Made by a program: the position numbers and the translations under genes | Notes under the pieces: model-generated | Told to the model about the DNA's origin: nothing | Seen by the model: only the letters and a program-made list of their open reading frames with translations | Database searches by the model: none | Shown: piece after piece, positions 33,626 to 41,880 of the stretch | How the letters are laid out: the number at the start of each line of letters is the position of its first letter | Numbering within the stretch: position 1 is the stretch's first letter | DNA from: CAYWVO01 sp964461835 | GTDB lineage: Bacteria > Zixibacteria > MSB-5A5 > WJJR01 > JAJRUJ01 | NCBI GenBank assembly: GCA_964461835.1 | Contig: CAYWVO010000002.1 | Coordinates: 124,001 to 188,000 of the forward strand | DNA length: 64,000 bases | Direction: 5' to 3'

Positions 33626-36343
33626 TTACTTCATCAGCACCATCTTCTTCGTGTCGGTGAAGTCACCGGCATTCAGTTTGTAGAAGTAGATACCCGAAGC
33701 AACATCGGCATCCCAGTGCAGGGAAACCATTCCAGCACTGTTATGGCCAGTGAACTCGTCAACGATCTGTCCGGTCACGTTGTAGATCTTGAGGCTCCAG
33801 TCAGTTTCAGCCTGGAGGGCGAAGCTGATCTGGGTACCGGCGTTGAACGGGTTCGGGTAGTTCTGCAACAGCTCGTAAGCTGTCGGCACGCCACCCTTGG
33901 CCGTCACGACGGACATCTGGCTGCCGGAAGCATCCGCGAACTGGATTTCAACCAGTTCAACGTTTGCATCCTGGCTCACCGGGACACTGAACAGTTCGTT
34001 GGCGCCGGCGTCGATTACGTTGTTGTCCATCGAGTACACGAGGACACGCAATTCTTCGCCGTTGTCATGCGATTTCAGGGTCATGTTGTCGACGTTCGAG
34101 ACCGGTTCGCCGAGTTCGCCGGTGTGGCGGAAGACAAATGCCGCACCACCGACTTCGACCGGCGAGAACGCCTTGACAGTCATGTCGTTACCCATGATGT
34201 AGCTGACATTCACGCTGTTGGCAAACGGGGTAACCTTGTACCCAGCATCATACGGTTGCTTATCGCCGGCGATAATGCCGATCAAGTACACAAGGTCGGC
34301 AACCGTCTGTGGAGTGCCGTCATCGTTGATATCAGACGCCTGCACTCTGGCATAGTACTCATCATCCGGGTAATCCCAGGATGTCGGACCATAGATGAAG
34401 TAGTTTGCATACAAGACCGCGTCGGCGATTTCGTTGGCGATACCATTCAGGTTGATATCACCACGATCATCATCCCACGGACGGATGCAAATTTCACCAT
34501 CATCATAGTTAATCCAGGGAACTGGATCCCATTGACCCTTGAATCCGTCAAGGCAGTCCGGATCGGGGAGCAGGGTCGTGTCCTCGGCGACAAAGAGGAT
34601 CACACCAGTCTTGTCAGAGATGGTGTTGTCGCCGCAATCAAACCAGGCCCAACCGATGTTGAAGCACTGATTGACGTAGTTCAGGTCTTCGGGAGTCTGG
34701 AAGGTCAGTTTGACGATGTCGCCTGAGGGATTGAATGCCGACGCCGGAGGTGTGCTACCGTCCGGATTGTCAGCGATACCGATCAGACGAAGTACGCCGG
34801 TCGGGCAGCCACCACCGCAATTGTCCATGAAGGACTTACGATAGGTGAAGTATTCCCAATCCAGCAGATCGCCAACGGCTTCCGCTTCCAGAAACGCCAT
34901 TGTCGGATCGTAGGTAATCAGGAAGTTGAAGCCACCGATCATCTCAGTCTGATTCACACTGAGGAAGATTTCGGCGATACTGCCCGGATTGACCTCTGTT
35001 TCACTCAAAGACAGGTGGTACTTGTCACTCACGTTGATCGAGAAGGTGCAAGATTCCTGGAAGCAGCCATCATCGACCACAATGGTGATTTCCCAGAGAC
35101 CTGCCTGGGTCCAAACCGGAGTCCACTCAAAGGTGTACGAACCAACAATGGTCATGCCTTCAACCACCGGATCAGCCGGGACACCGTCATGGAGAACGGT
35201 ACCGAAATCCACGGTAATCGGATCGGACGGATCGCTTGCCGTGAAGGGCTCGCTGATTAGACCCATGTACGAATACCACGGATCGATGTCGGCCGGGCAG
35301 GTGATCGTCGGCAGGTCGTTGGTCACTTCAATGGTGAAGGACCCCGCGTCGGTTTCACAGCCATCGGTTACTTCGAGATCGACGGTGAAAACCTGTCCCA
35401 CGTCGCCACAATCCGGGTCATACGTGACTTCACCGGTACCACCGTCAATACTCAGAGCGCCAACCGGAGTCGGCGACACATTCGCGATTGAGAAGTCGAG
35501 ATTGCTCGGAGTCGGGCAACCATCATCGGTGGCCGTGGCCGCGTAGACCTGCGGACCCTGGTTCCAGTGTTCGACCACGTTAGCCGGGACCGTCAGGATC
35601 GGGGCTTCCTGGTCGTAAGTAACCGCGAAGGAACAGGTCACGCTGTTTCCGCACGGGTTGGTTACCTCAACCTCAACCGTGGACGTAAAGTCGCACTCAT
35701 CCCCAGCGGGCGTGTAGTTGTAGATACCCGTTGCCGGATCAGTGGAACCTACACCGGAGATCTGGTCGTAAGTCAGGTCGAGGCCAATAGGGTCACTCGC
35801 GTTGATCTGCTTATCAACAATCGCGTCCCCGCACGCCAGATTTTCATCGGGGTTGCTACCACACGTTGGTGTACCGTTGTACAGGGTACCGGTTAGACCG
35901 GTGAAGGCGGCTGCGACATTACAGCCGGCACCCGCAAATCGCATCGGTCCCGCCGGAGGGAAGGAGCCGGTAGCGATATCGAAGGTTTCACCACAAAGAT
36001 CGGACGTGGTGATATCAATCGTGGCCAGGGTATGAGGTCCGGGGCCAAGATCTGGGCCGGTGTAACCAAGCAGCACTTCATCAGTACCCATCGTGAAATC
36101 GGTTGCAACACCGAGCGTTACCGCGATTGAGCCAGACAGATATCCCGCACCACTGACCTCAACGGGCAGGGTGAAGGCGGTGATCCCCGTCCCGTCATCC
36201 AGTATAACGTCATACGAATATACCGTGCTCGGGTGGAGATCAGTCGTCGGGCCGTCAACAGTAACGTTCTGGGCCAGAGCGAGATTGAATGAAAAGAGCA
36301 CAACCAGAGAAAGCAAGAGTGAATAGCTTAACTTATGTTTCAT
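33626..36343 (-). CDS. Secreted protein A with cohesin-like and dockerin-like modules and sorting tail
   Basis: 905 residues. Signal peptide MKHKLSYSLLLSLVVLFSF (ends near ALA-QN). Residues about 40-440 hold Ig-like segments with paired Cys. About 441-580 form a cohesin-like domain: VNPGSIAEIFLSV, FLITYDPTMAFLEAEAVGD, LRLIGIADN. About 627-685 hold two dockerin-like loops of 13 residues: DINLNGIANEIAD and DINDDGTPQTVAD. These lack the canonical spacing. The last 79 residues (827-905) are a YPNPFN-type tail ending TKKMVLMK. It is the complete copy of the family at this repeat and shares its first 653 residues exactly with B. AAAGGAGC precedes the ATG. Confidence 0.85.
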   Translation of the reverse strand: MKHKLSYSLLLSLVVLFSFNLALAQNVTVDGPTTDLHPSTVYSYDVILDDGTGITAFTLPVEVSGAGYLSGSIAVTLGVATDFTMGTDEVLLGYTGPDLGPGPHTLATIDITTSDLCGETFDIATGSFPPAGPMRFAGAGCNVAAAFTGLTGTLYNGTPTCGSNPDENLACGDAIVDKQINASDPIGLDLTYDQISGVGSTDPATGIYNYTPAGDECDFTSTVEVEVTNPCGNSVTCSFAVTYDQEAPILTVPANVVEHWNQGPQVYAATATDDGCPTPSNLDFSIANVSPTPVGALSIDGGTGEVTYDPDCGDVGQVFTVDLEVTDGCETDAGSFTIEVTNDLPTITCPADIDPWYSYMGLISEPFTASDPSDPITVDFGTVLHDGVPADPVVEGMTIVGSYTFEWTPVWTQAGLWEITIVVDDGCFQESCTFSINVSDKYHLSLSETEVNPGSIAEIFLSVNQTEMIGGFNFLITYDPTMAFLEAEAVGDLLDWEYFTYRKSFMDNCGGGCPTGVLRLIGIADNPDGSTPPASAFNPSGDIVKLTFQTPEDLNYVNQCFNIGWAWFDCGDNTISDKTGVILFVAEDTTLLPDPDCLDGFKGQWDPVPWINYDDGEICIRPWDDDRGDINLNGIANEIADAVLYANYFIYGPTSWDYPDDEYYARVQASDINDDGTPQTVADLVYLIGIIAGDKQPYDAGYKVTPFANSVNVSYIMGNDMTVKAFSPVEVGGAAFVFRHTGELGEPVSNVDNMTLKSHDNGEELRVLVYSMDNNVIDAGANELFSVPVSQDANVELVEIQFADASGSQMSVVTAKGGVPTAYELLQNYPNPFNAGTQISFALQAETDWSLKIYNVTGQIVDEFTGHNSAGMVSLHWDADVASGIYFYKLNAGDFTDTKKMVLMK

Positions 36344-36829
36344 TCTTTCTTGCTCCTTTGCGCTTTGCTATTCTAAACGCTCTTTTTAGTTGCTTACCGG
36401 ATCAAACTCCGGAAAGCTTCGGTGATTTCCTTGGAACTAACGATTGCGCGTGAACTCGCTAGGTGCGAATCGTCAAAGGAAATCGACCTAGACTAGGGGG
36501 GGTTAAGTAAACGAAAAACAAATCTATGGGGAAAGAAACTCACATACAATGAGCTTTACCGCCGGATGTAAACCAACTCCTCCGAATTCAGCTTAAATCC
36601 GTTAGCAAAGATCAATACTGTGACACACAAACCAAGGAACTTCTCACACGGTGACAGTAACTTAGCGCAAAATATGGGAATGTCAAGTTTTTTCTGGGTT
36701 TTATGAAAAGATTTTTGCGGTAGACATTAACACAAAAATATGCCACTTCCCTTGCCAAGCCGGTAGGACACATAGGCACCCCCCAACGGTCATTATGGCA
36801 GGCAAGCGAGAGGTTGTGAGCGGACCAAC
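36344..36829. other. 486-base intergenic region between A and cysK/cysM-like gene
   Basis: Contains the promoter of gene A and its leader, which includes the small hairpin CCGGA-TCAAAC-TCCGG. The A/T-rich 3' end next to the synthase gene has no clear terminator. I see no gene. A complete copy is at 50,041-50,526. Confidence 0.5.
36659..36686 (-). promoter_or_regulatory. Predicted sigma70-type promoter of gene A
   Basis: On the minus strand TTGACA (36681-36686), a 16-base spacer and TAAGTT (36659-36664). A leader of about 300 bases reaches the ATG at 36343. The 16-base spacing matches the promoter proposed for the 1518-residue gene. Confidence 0.5.
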
Positions 36830-37843
36830 TTATAAGAATCCCTGCTGATTCATCCATGAATCACTGAGAAATTTGCTTAAATAGCGCATGCCGGAGTCAG
36901 CGAAGATTGTCACGAACCTGCTTGGTGCTGTGCAGGATTTTGCCAGTTCCTCGATGGCGGCGATAACCGAGCCGGATGATCCGCCGACCAGCATTCCCTC
37001 CGCGCGCACGACCCGTCGCGCGGCCGCAAACGCCGCCTTGTCATCCACGCGAATGACCTCATCCACCACATCGTAGTCCATCGCCTCGGTCAAGACATCG
37101 GTACCAATCCCCTCGACTTTGTAAGCACAGGGTTCGACAATTTTACCAGTTTTGAGGTAGTCGTAAAAGAGCGAGCCGGCCGGATCGACCGCAATATTCT
37201 TGATTTCGGGCTTTTTCTCCTCGAGGTAGCGGGCAATGCCGGAAAAGGTGCCGCCCGTGCCAATCCCACAGACAAAATAATCGAATTCGCCTCCGGTCTG
37301 CTGCCAGATTTCCGGGCCGGTGGTGTAATAATGGCAATCGATGTTTTTCTTGTTATGGTATTGGTTGATCAGAAAGGCTTTTTTCTCCTCGGCCAGCCGT
37401 CGGGCAGTGGAGTAATAGGAGTCCGGGTGGTCGTGCGGGACATCGTGCGGGCAGACAACTACTTCCGCTCCAAGGGATTTGATCAAGTCAATTTTCTCAT
37501 CAGAGGTCTTATCCGGCACGGTAAACAGCGATCGATACCCTTTGACCGCGGCAATCATGGCTACACTTACCGCAGTATTGCCGGATGAATTGTCGATAAT
37601 CAGGTCGCCGGGGGCGAGAACGCCGTCCTGTTCGGCATCCTCGATAATGTACAGGGCCATGCGGTCCTTCACCGATCCAGAAGGGTTTAGAAATTCCAGT
37701 TTCGTCCAAATCTCGTGCGGTGAATCCGTCAACGTATGTTGCAGCTTAACCAGCGGGGTATTACCGATCAGGGAAAGCAGAGAGTGAGTCCGGCCCGTCG
37801 GAGTTTGAGATGGTGCGGACGCCGCTATGTTGCTGTCTTTCAT
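36830..37843 (-). CDS. cysK: Cysteine synthase / cystathionine beta-synthase-type PLP enzyme
   Basis: 337 residues. PLP-dependent fold II: LIGNTPLVKLQ at the start, NPSGSVKDRMAL with the PLP-binding Lys, the substrate loop SSGNTAVSVAM, the phosphate loop GIGTGGTFSGIARYLEEK, and GGSSGSVIAA. It makes cysteine from O-acetylserine (or phosphoserine) and sulfide; some family members act as cystathionine beta-synthase. The choice among cysK, cysM and cbs is not decided by the sequence. GGAG precedes the ATG. It has a 5' leader with strong hairpins (37,957-38,079). Confidence 0.9.
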   Translation of the reverse strand: MKDSNIAASAPSQTPTGRTHSLLSLIGNTPLVKLQHTLTDSPHEIWTKLEFLNPSGSVKDRMALYIIEDAEQDGVLAPGDLIIDNSSGNTAVSVAMIAAVKGYRSLFTVPDKTSDEKIDLIKSLGAEVVVCPHDVPHDHPDSYYSTARRLAEEKKAFLINQYHNKKNIDCHYYTTGPEIWQQTGGEFDYFVCGIGTGGTFSGIARYLEEKKPEIKNIAVDPAGSLFYDYLKTGKIVEPCAYKVEGIGTDVLTEAMDYDVVDEVIRVDDKAAFAAARRVVRAEGMLVGGSSGSVIAAIEELAKSCTAPSRFVTIFADSGMRYLSKFLSDSWMNQQGFL

Positions 37844-37956
37844 GAAATTCTCCGTGGCGAATGGTGCCGGGTGAACCGAGGTGTTCTACGTATTCTAACC
37901 CGTTGGTAATCGATGCGTTCCTTTCAAATAATCCCCAGACGGCTCTTGCCATGCGA

Positions 37957-37992
37957 GATTCGGGGAATCGCCTTCCGGCAATTCCCCGAATC
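37957..37992 (-). promoter_or_regulatory. Strong hairpin in the cysK leader
   Basis: GATTCGGGGAAT (37957-37968) pairs perfectly with ATTCCCCGAATC (37981-37992), 12 bp around a 12-base loop. No T-run is near, so it is not a standard terminator. An identical hairpin is at 51,654-51,689. Confidence 0.55.
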
Positions 37993-37999
37993 AGCTGTC

Positions 38000-38079
38000 G
38001 GGGGAGTCGAGTTCCGAGCCGCGCTGCCAGACCCTCCATGGCACCGTAAGCCCGTAATCGAACATGGTGGCAGCCCCCC
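38000..38079 (-). promoter_or_regulatory. Second hairpin stack in the cysK leader
   Basis: GGGGG (38000-38004) with CCCCC (38075-38079) encloses GCTGCCA (38023-38029) / TGGCAGC (38068-38074), and CCATG (38036-38040) / CATGG (38063-38067) within it. This looks like a structured 5' untranslated RNA of the cysK transcript, but matches no riboswitch I know. Confidence 0.45.
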
Positions 38080-38187
38080 ACAAAATAGCCCGAATATGCA
38101 CGGGGCAATTCGAACCCGATAAGCTACCGCCCTGATTGTTTGGATGTCAACACAAAAAGCTGTCGACGCGGAAATCTATATAGTTTA

Positions 38188-38883
38188 TTAATTGCCAACA
38201 GGTTGAGGCTCATTTTCCATATCCGGTGGCCGAAAATAGCGGGCAAGGTAGACGAACGGCGTATCGATAACCGCAACGACTACTTTCACTAGCCAGGTAA
38301 AGAGGATCATTTCACCGAGATCCGGGTAGACCCCGACGAAGGCGATCAAAGTAAAGATAATTGAGTCAATAAGTTGGGAAATTACCGTACTACCCGTATT
38401 GCGAAACCATAGATATCGTTCCTTGGTCAGCCGTCTAAGCAGCAGAAACAGGGAAATATCCAAATGCTGGCTGATCAGGTAGGCAACCATTGAACCCAAG
38501 ACAATCCGCGGGGTGAGGGAGAAGATAGTTTCGAAAGCAGGTTGGGCGAAATCAAAATCGGCAGGCTGGAAGACCAAGATCATTTGACTGCCGACCAAAA
38601 AGAAAATTGAGGCAAAGAAGCCGAGATGTACCGCCCGCCGGGCCGTGCGCGAACCATAGTGCTCGGCGAACAGATCGGTCGAGAGAAAGATCGCGGCATA
38701 GACCGCGTTACCACCGGTGGCGCTGAGGCCGAACAGCGTCATGCCCTTGACCACGAAAATGTTGGCCAAAATTGCATTGGTGGCCACCATCCCGAATAGC
38801 CAGATTTTGCCCAGCCGAAATGCGGTTAGTACGAAACCAAGGCAGACAACCGCCCAGAGCAGAAACCAAAGGCTATTAAACAT
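38188..38883 (-). CDS. VUT/YhhQ-family transporter (queuosine precursor type)
   Basis: 231 residues with about six transmembrane helices. RNTGSTVISQLIDSIIFTLIAF (in part) is the characteristic segment of the VUT family. It also has STDLFAEHYGSRTARRAVHLG. In E. coli YhhQ imports queuosine precursors. The start ATG at 38883 follows TAGGA. It diverges from purD, with 184 bases between. An exact second copy lies at 51,885-52,580. Confidence 0.88.
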   Translation of the reverse strand: MFNSLWFLLWAVVCLGFVLTAFRLGKIWLFGMVATNAILANIFVVKGMTLFGLSATGGNAVYAAIFLSTDLFAEHYGSRTARRAVHLGFFASIFFLVGSQMILVFQPADFDFAQPAFETIFSLTPRIVLGSMVAYLISQHLDISLFLLLRRLTKERYLWFRNTGSTVISQLIDSIIFTLIAFVGVYPDLGEMILFTWLVKVVVAVIDTPFVYLARYFRPPDMENEPQPVGN

Positions 38884-39032
38884 GGCTCGATCCTACGTGA
38901 AGAAACCGTTTGAGGCAAGCAGAAACCGCATCGGAACACCGACCTGCCGTAAATCCCACGTGATGGCCTTTTTCAACTCGACGACGGGGCTGCGAATCCG
39001 CAAAATGTCTTTTCCTCTTTGATCTCGCTCAT

Positions 39033-39038
39033 TATAAT
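39033..39038 (+). promoter_or_regulatory. -10 box upstream of purD
   Basis: TATAAT at 39033-39038, 29 bases before the purD ATG, with a weak -35 near 39010. The start has GGGGAGG at -17 to -11. Confidence 0.45.
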
Positions 39039-39067
39039 TCAGCCTTAATTCGGGGAGGAATGCGCGC

Positions 39068-40390
39068 ATGAACATACTGGTGATCGGCGGTGGTGGACGG
39101 GAGCACACGCTGTGCTGGGCCTTGAAGAAGAGCCGTCACACGGATACGCTGTTCTGCATTCCCGGAAATGCGGGTATTGCTGAGATTGCTACCTGTGCCA
39201 GTGTTCGCGTCGCCGACAAACAGGCGATTGTCCAATTTGCCCAGGAACAGAATGTGAAGTTGGTGGTCATCGGCCCGGAAGCTCCCTTGGTGGAAGGTTT
39301 GGGAGACCTGCTCCGCAAAGCGGGTATCCGGGTATTTGGACCGAGTACCTCCGCGGCTCGGATTGAGGGCTCCAAGGGCTTCGCCAAGGATTTCATGCGC
39401 ACACATAACATTCCCACTGCGTCCTACCGTGTGTTTAATGAGGCGAATAAAGCCATCGAGTTTGCCCAATCCTCCGAAGCACCGTTGGTGGTAAAGGCGG
39501 ACGGTTTAGCGGCCGGTAAAGGTGTGATCATCCCGCGCTCCATCGAAGACACGGCGGCAGCGATTCAAAAGATTATGGTCGAGCGCGCTTTCGGCGAAGC
39601 CGGCGCCAGGGTTATCCTGGAACAGTGCCTCACCGGCCAGGAGGTCAGCGTCATGGCCTTTGCCGATGGGCGCGATTACGCCACCATGGTTGCCGCACGC
39701 GACCACAAACGGATCTTCGACCACGACCGCGGCCCGAATACCGGTGGTATGGGAGCATACGCCCCAACCCGGATCATCGATGAAGAACTGATGATCCAAA
39801 TCGAAGAAACCGTCATTGAACCCACGATTACCGGTCTGCACTCCGAAGGACATCCGTTTGTCGGGTGCCTGTATGCCGGGCTGATGATCGCCGATGATGG
39901 ACCGAGGGTGTTGGAGTTCAATTGCCGGTTTGGCGACCCGGAAACCCAGGTCGTGTTGCCATTGCTCAAGACCGACCTCGTGGAAATCATGATGTCGTGC
40001 GTGGATGGTGAACTGGACTTGGAGAAGATCGAATGGTCCGATCAAATTGCCGTGTGTGTAATCCTGGCTTCACGGGGGTATCCGGGGAAATATGACAAGG
40101 GATATCCCATCGCCGGCTTGGAAGCGGCCAATGGAACCGATACGCTGATCTTCCATGCCGGCACCGCGAAAAACAATGGGGAGGTGGTGACGGCCGGTGG
40201 ACGGGTGCTGGGTATTACGGCCTTGGGCACCAGCTATGAAAATGCCGTGGCCCGGGCCTACAATGTCGTCGATAAGGTCCGCTTCAAGGGGATGCAGTAC
40301 CGAAATGACATTGGTTTCAAGGCCGGAGTAGATCGCAAAATACGTCAACCGTCAAGCAGCAAACGGTATTCGCGGCGCCGCAAACGCTGA
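39068..40390 (+). CDS. purD: Phosphoribosylamine-glycine ligase
   Basis: 440 residues. MNILVIGGGGREHTLCWAL opens an ATP-grasp fold. Key blocks: VIGPEAPLVEGLGDLL, KADGLAAGKGVII, GPNTGGMGAYAPTR, and FNCRFGDPETQ. It couples phosphoribosylamine to glycine in purine synthesis. A basic tail (SSSKRYSRRRKR) extends the C-terminus. purE follows 30 bases downstream. Starts at the ATG 39068; an ATG nine bases before lacks room for the ribosome-binding site. Confidence 0.96.
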   Translation: MNILVIGGGGREHTLCWALKKSRHTDTLFCIPGNAGIAEIATCASVRVADKQAIVQFAQEQNVKLVVIGPEAPLVEGLGDLLRKAGIRVFGPSTSAARIEGSKGFAKDFMRTHNIPTASYRVFNEANKAIEFAQSSEAPLVVKADGLAAGKGVIIPRSIEDTAAAIQKIMVERAFGEAGARVILEQCLTGQEVSVMAFADGRDYATMVAARDHKRIFDHDRGPNTGGMGAYAPTRIIDEELMIQIEETVIEPTITGLHSEGHPFVGCLYAGLMIADDGPRVLEFNCRFGDPETQVVLPLLKTDLVEIMMSCVDGELDLEKIEWSDQIAVCVILASRGYPGKYDKGYPIAGLEAANGTDTLIFHAGTAKNNGEVVTAGGRVLGITALGTSYENAVARAYNVVDKVRFKGMQYRNDIGFKAGVDRKIRQPSSSKRYSRRRKR

Positions 40391-40419
40391 GCACAATTGA
40401 AACCCTGTGGAGACACCCT

Positions 40420-40869
40420 ATGGCAGATGTTCTGATACTCATGGGCTCGGAATCCGACCGAAACGTTATGACCCATGCGGCTGATACGTTGCGGGAATTA
40501 GGAATAACGTACGCCCTCGAAGTTTCCTCGGCGCATCGGCAGCCTAAGCGCACGCATTCTCTTGTCGCAGACGCCACAGCCGACGGGACGAAAGTATTTA
40601 TCTGTGGGGCCGGGATGGCCGCTCACCTCGCCGGCGTGACCGCGTCGATTACCGACCGGCCGGTTATCGGGGTGCCGCTGGCGGGCTCGGATTTGCAGGG
40701 GTTGGACTCCTTGCTCTCAACGGTTCAGATGCCGAAAGGGATTCCGGTGGCCACGGTGGCGATTGGGAAACACGGGGCGATCAACGCGGCGGTACTCGCC
40801 GCACAAATCCTGGCAACATCTGACAATTCGTTGCGCGAGAAGCTAATAGACAGGCGGACGGTATCGTAA
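40420..40869 (+). CDS. purE: N5-carboxyaminoimidazole ribonucleotide mutase
   Basis: 149 residues, the length of PurE. LILMGSESDRNVM, SSAHRQPKRTHSLV (compare SAHRTP), ICGAGMAAHLAGV, and GIPVATVAIGKHGAINAAVLA. The Ser-Ala-His-Arg and KHGAINAA motifs support the class I (mutase) reading, although purK is not in the window. It works directly with PurD in purine synthesis. An AAACCCTGTGGAG ribosome-binding region precedes the ATG. Confidence 0.93.
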   Translation: MADVLILMGSESDRNVMTHAADTLRELGITYALEVSSAHRQPKRTHSLVADATADGTKVFICGAGMAAHLAGVTASITDRPVIGVPLAGSDLQGLDSLLSTVQMPKGIPVATVAIGKHGAINAAVLAAQILATSDNSLREKLIDRRTVS

Positions 40870-40966
40870 CGTTGACAAACGTGACGGACGGGACATATTA
40901 ATAATTTCCGGCGTATAAGAAAAAGAACGTGGAACGACAGTATGGGCTAAGCGGGAGGAGTAAAGC

Positions 40967-41770
40967 GTGCGGTTTATTACTAACATTCGACCCTCGATCA
41001 CAGCCGTCTTACCGGCGGCGTTTGCCGTGTTTCTGATTACTTGTGGAGGGGCACTCGCCGCAGAAATACCGGATACTGCCAAAGTGCATTTTAATGCGGG
41101 TGTTGAGGCAATGAAAGCCGATAAGATTGACACGGCGCTGAAGGAGTTCGAGGCGGCGGTCTCATTGGCTCCGGACTACCTTGATGCGCACATCAATGCG
41201 GGCGCACTCTATTTTGAAAAAGGCGATCTGGCGAAAGCCAGCGAGCACTTAAAGGCCAGTTTGGATCTGGATACGGCCAACGCCGGGGCCTGGTTTACCC
41301 TCGGTCAGGTTGAGGCCAAGCAGGAGAGATACAAGGTAGCTATCGAGGCGTTCAAGACTTCATTGAAATTTGCGCCCAAGGACGTCGACACTCGGATGAT
41401 TCTGGCCGCGACATATAAAGATGCGGGACAAGACGCGAAAGCCATCGCCGAATACCAGGAAGTGGTCAAGCTGGATCCGGATAACTATATCGCGTTTTAC
41501 AACATGGGCTATATCTATCAGCACCAGAAAAAATTCCAGCAAGCGATTAAATCGTATCGCGAAGCGACAAAGCTCAATCCGAACCACCTGAAATCGCTGT
41601 ACAACCTTGCAATCTGCCTGCAGACCATCGAAGACTATCCGGGGGCGCTGGACGCCTACAAGGCGTTCATCGAGAAGGCGAAGGGGAAAAAACGGTGGGC
41701 ATCGAATGTCGCCCAAGCCAATGACATTGTCAAACAGATTCAGGATTACCTGGATCAGCTTGGTGGATAA
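40967..41770 (+). CDS. Secreted TPR-repeat protein
   Basis: 267 residues, GTG start with GGGAGGAG 7 bases upstream. A signal peptide (VLPAAFAVFLITCGGALAA) is followed by about six TPR units: AKVHFNAGVEAMKADKIDTA, YLDAHINAGALYFEKGDLAK, YIAFYNMGYIYQHQKKFQQA and more. It ends DIVKQIQDYLDQLGG. Probably a scaffold in the periplasm. An intrinsic terminator follows at 41,795. Confidence 0.85.
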   Translation: MRFITNIRPSITAVLPAAFAVFLITCGGALAAEIPDTAKVHFNAGVEAMKADKIDTALKEFEAAVSLAPDYLDAHINAGALYFEKGDLAKASEHLKASLDLDTANAGAWFTLGQVEAKQERYKVAIEAFKTSLKFAPKDVDTRMILAATYKDAGQDAKAIAEYQEVVKLDPDNYIAFYNMGYIYQHQKKFQQAIKSYREATKLNPNHLKSLYNLAICLQTIEDYPGALDAYKAFIEKAKGKKRWASNVAQANDIVKQIQDYLDQLGG

Positions 41771-41794
41771 ACACCTCCCTATGGACCGACAGTT

Positions 41795-41828
41795 AGCCCG
41801 GCGAGGACAAACTCGCCGGGCTTTTTTT
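41795..41828 (+). terminator. Rho-independent terminator after the TPR gene
   Basis: AGCCCGGCGAG pairs with CTCGCCGGGCT (perfect 11 bp, loop GACAAA) and is followed by seven T. A copy is at 55,492-55,525. Confidence 0.92.
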
Positions 41829-41843
41829 GATGCATTGACTTCG

Positions 41844-41880
41844 TTGCATTGCCGGCGTGTCTGGACTATAATACGCGCCA
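41844..41880 (+). promoter_or_regulatory. Strong promoter immediately before the CDF transporter
   Basis: TTGCAT (41844-41849), a 17-base spacer, and a perfect TATAAT (41867-41872), with only 8 bases from the -10 to the ATG at 41881. There is no ribosome-binding site, so the transcript is probably leaderless. A copy is at 55,541-55,577. Confidence 0.65.

Larger units (their letters stand above)
37844..38187. other. 344-base gap between cysK and the transporter gene
   Basis: Carries the two hairpin structures above and a TTGACA (minus strand, 38145-38150) with a poor -10 (TAGCTT, 18-base spacer). These suggest a leader of about 280 bases for the synthase gene. No protein gene is visible. Confidence 0.5.

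Noticed and set aside
33716..34726. 336-codon plus-strand frame opposite gene A
   Set aside because: Antisense shadow of a coherent signal-peptide/cohesin/dockerin/tail protein; no start signals.
38100..38125. GGTTCGAAT-like T-loop on the minus strand, possible tRNA
   Set aside because: No matching acceptor, D- or anticodon stems could be built around it.
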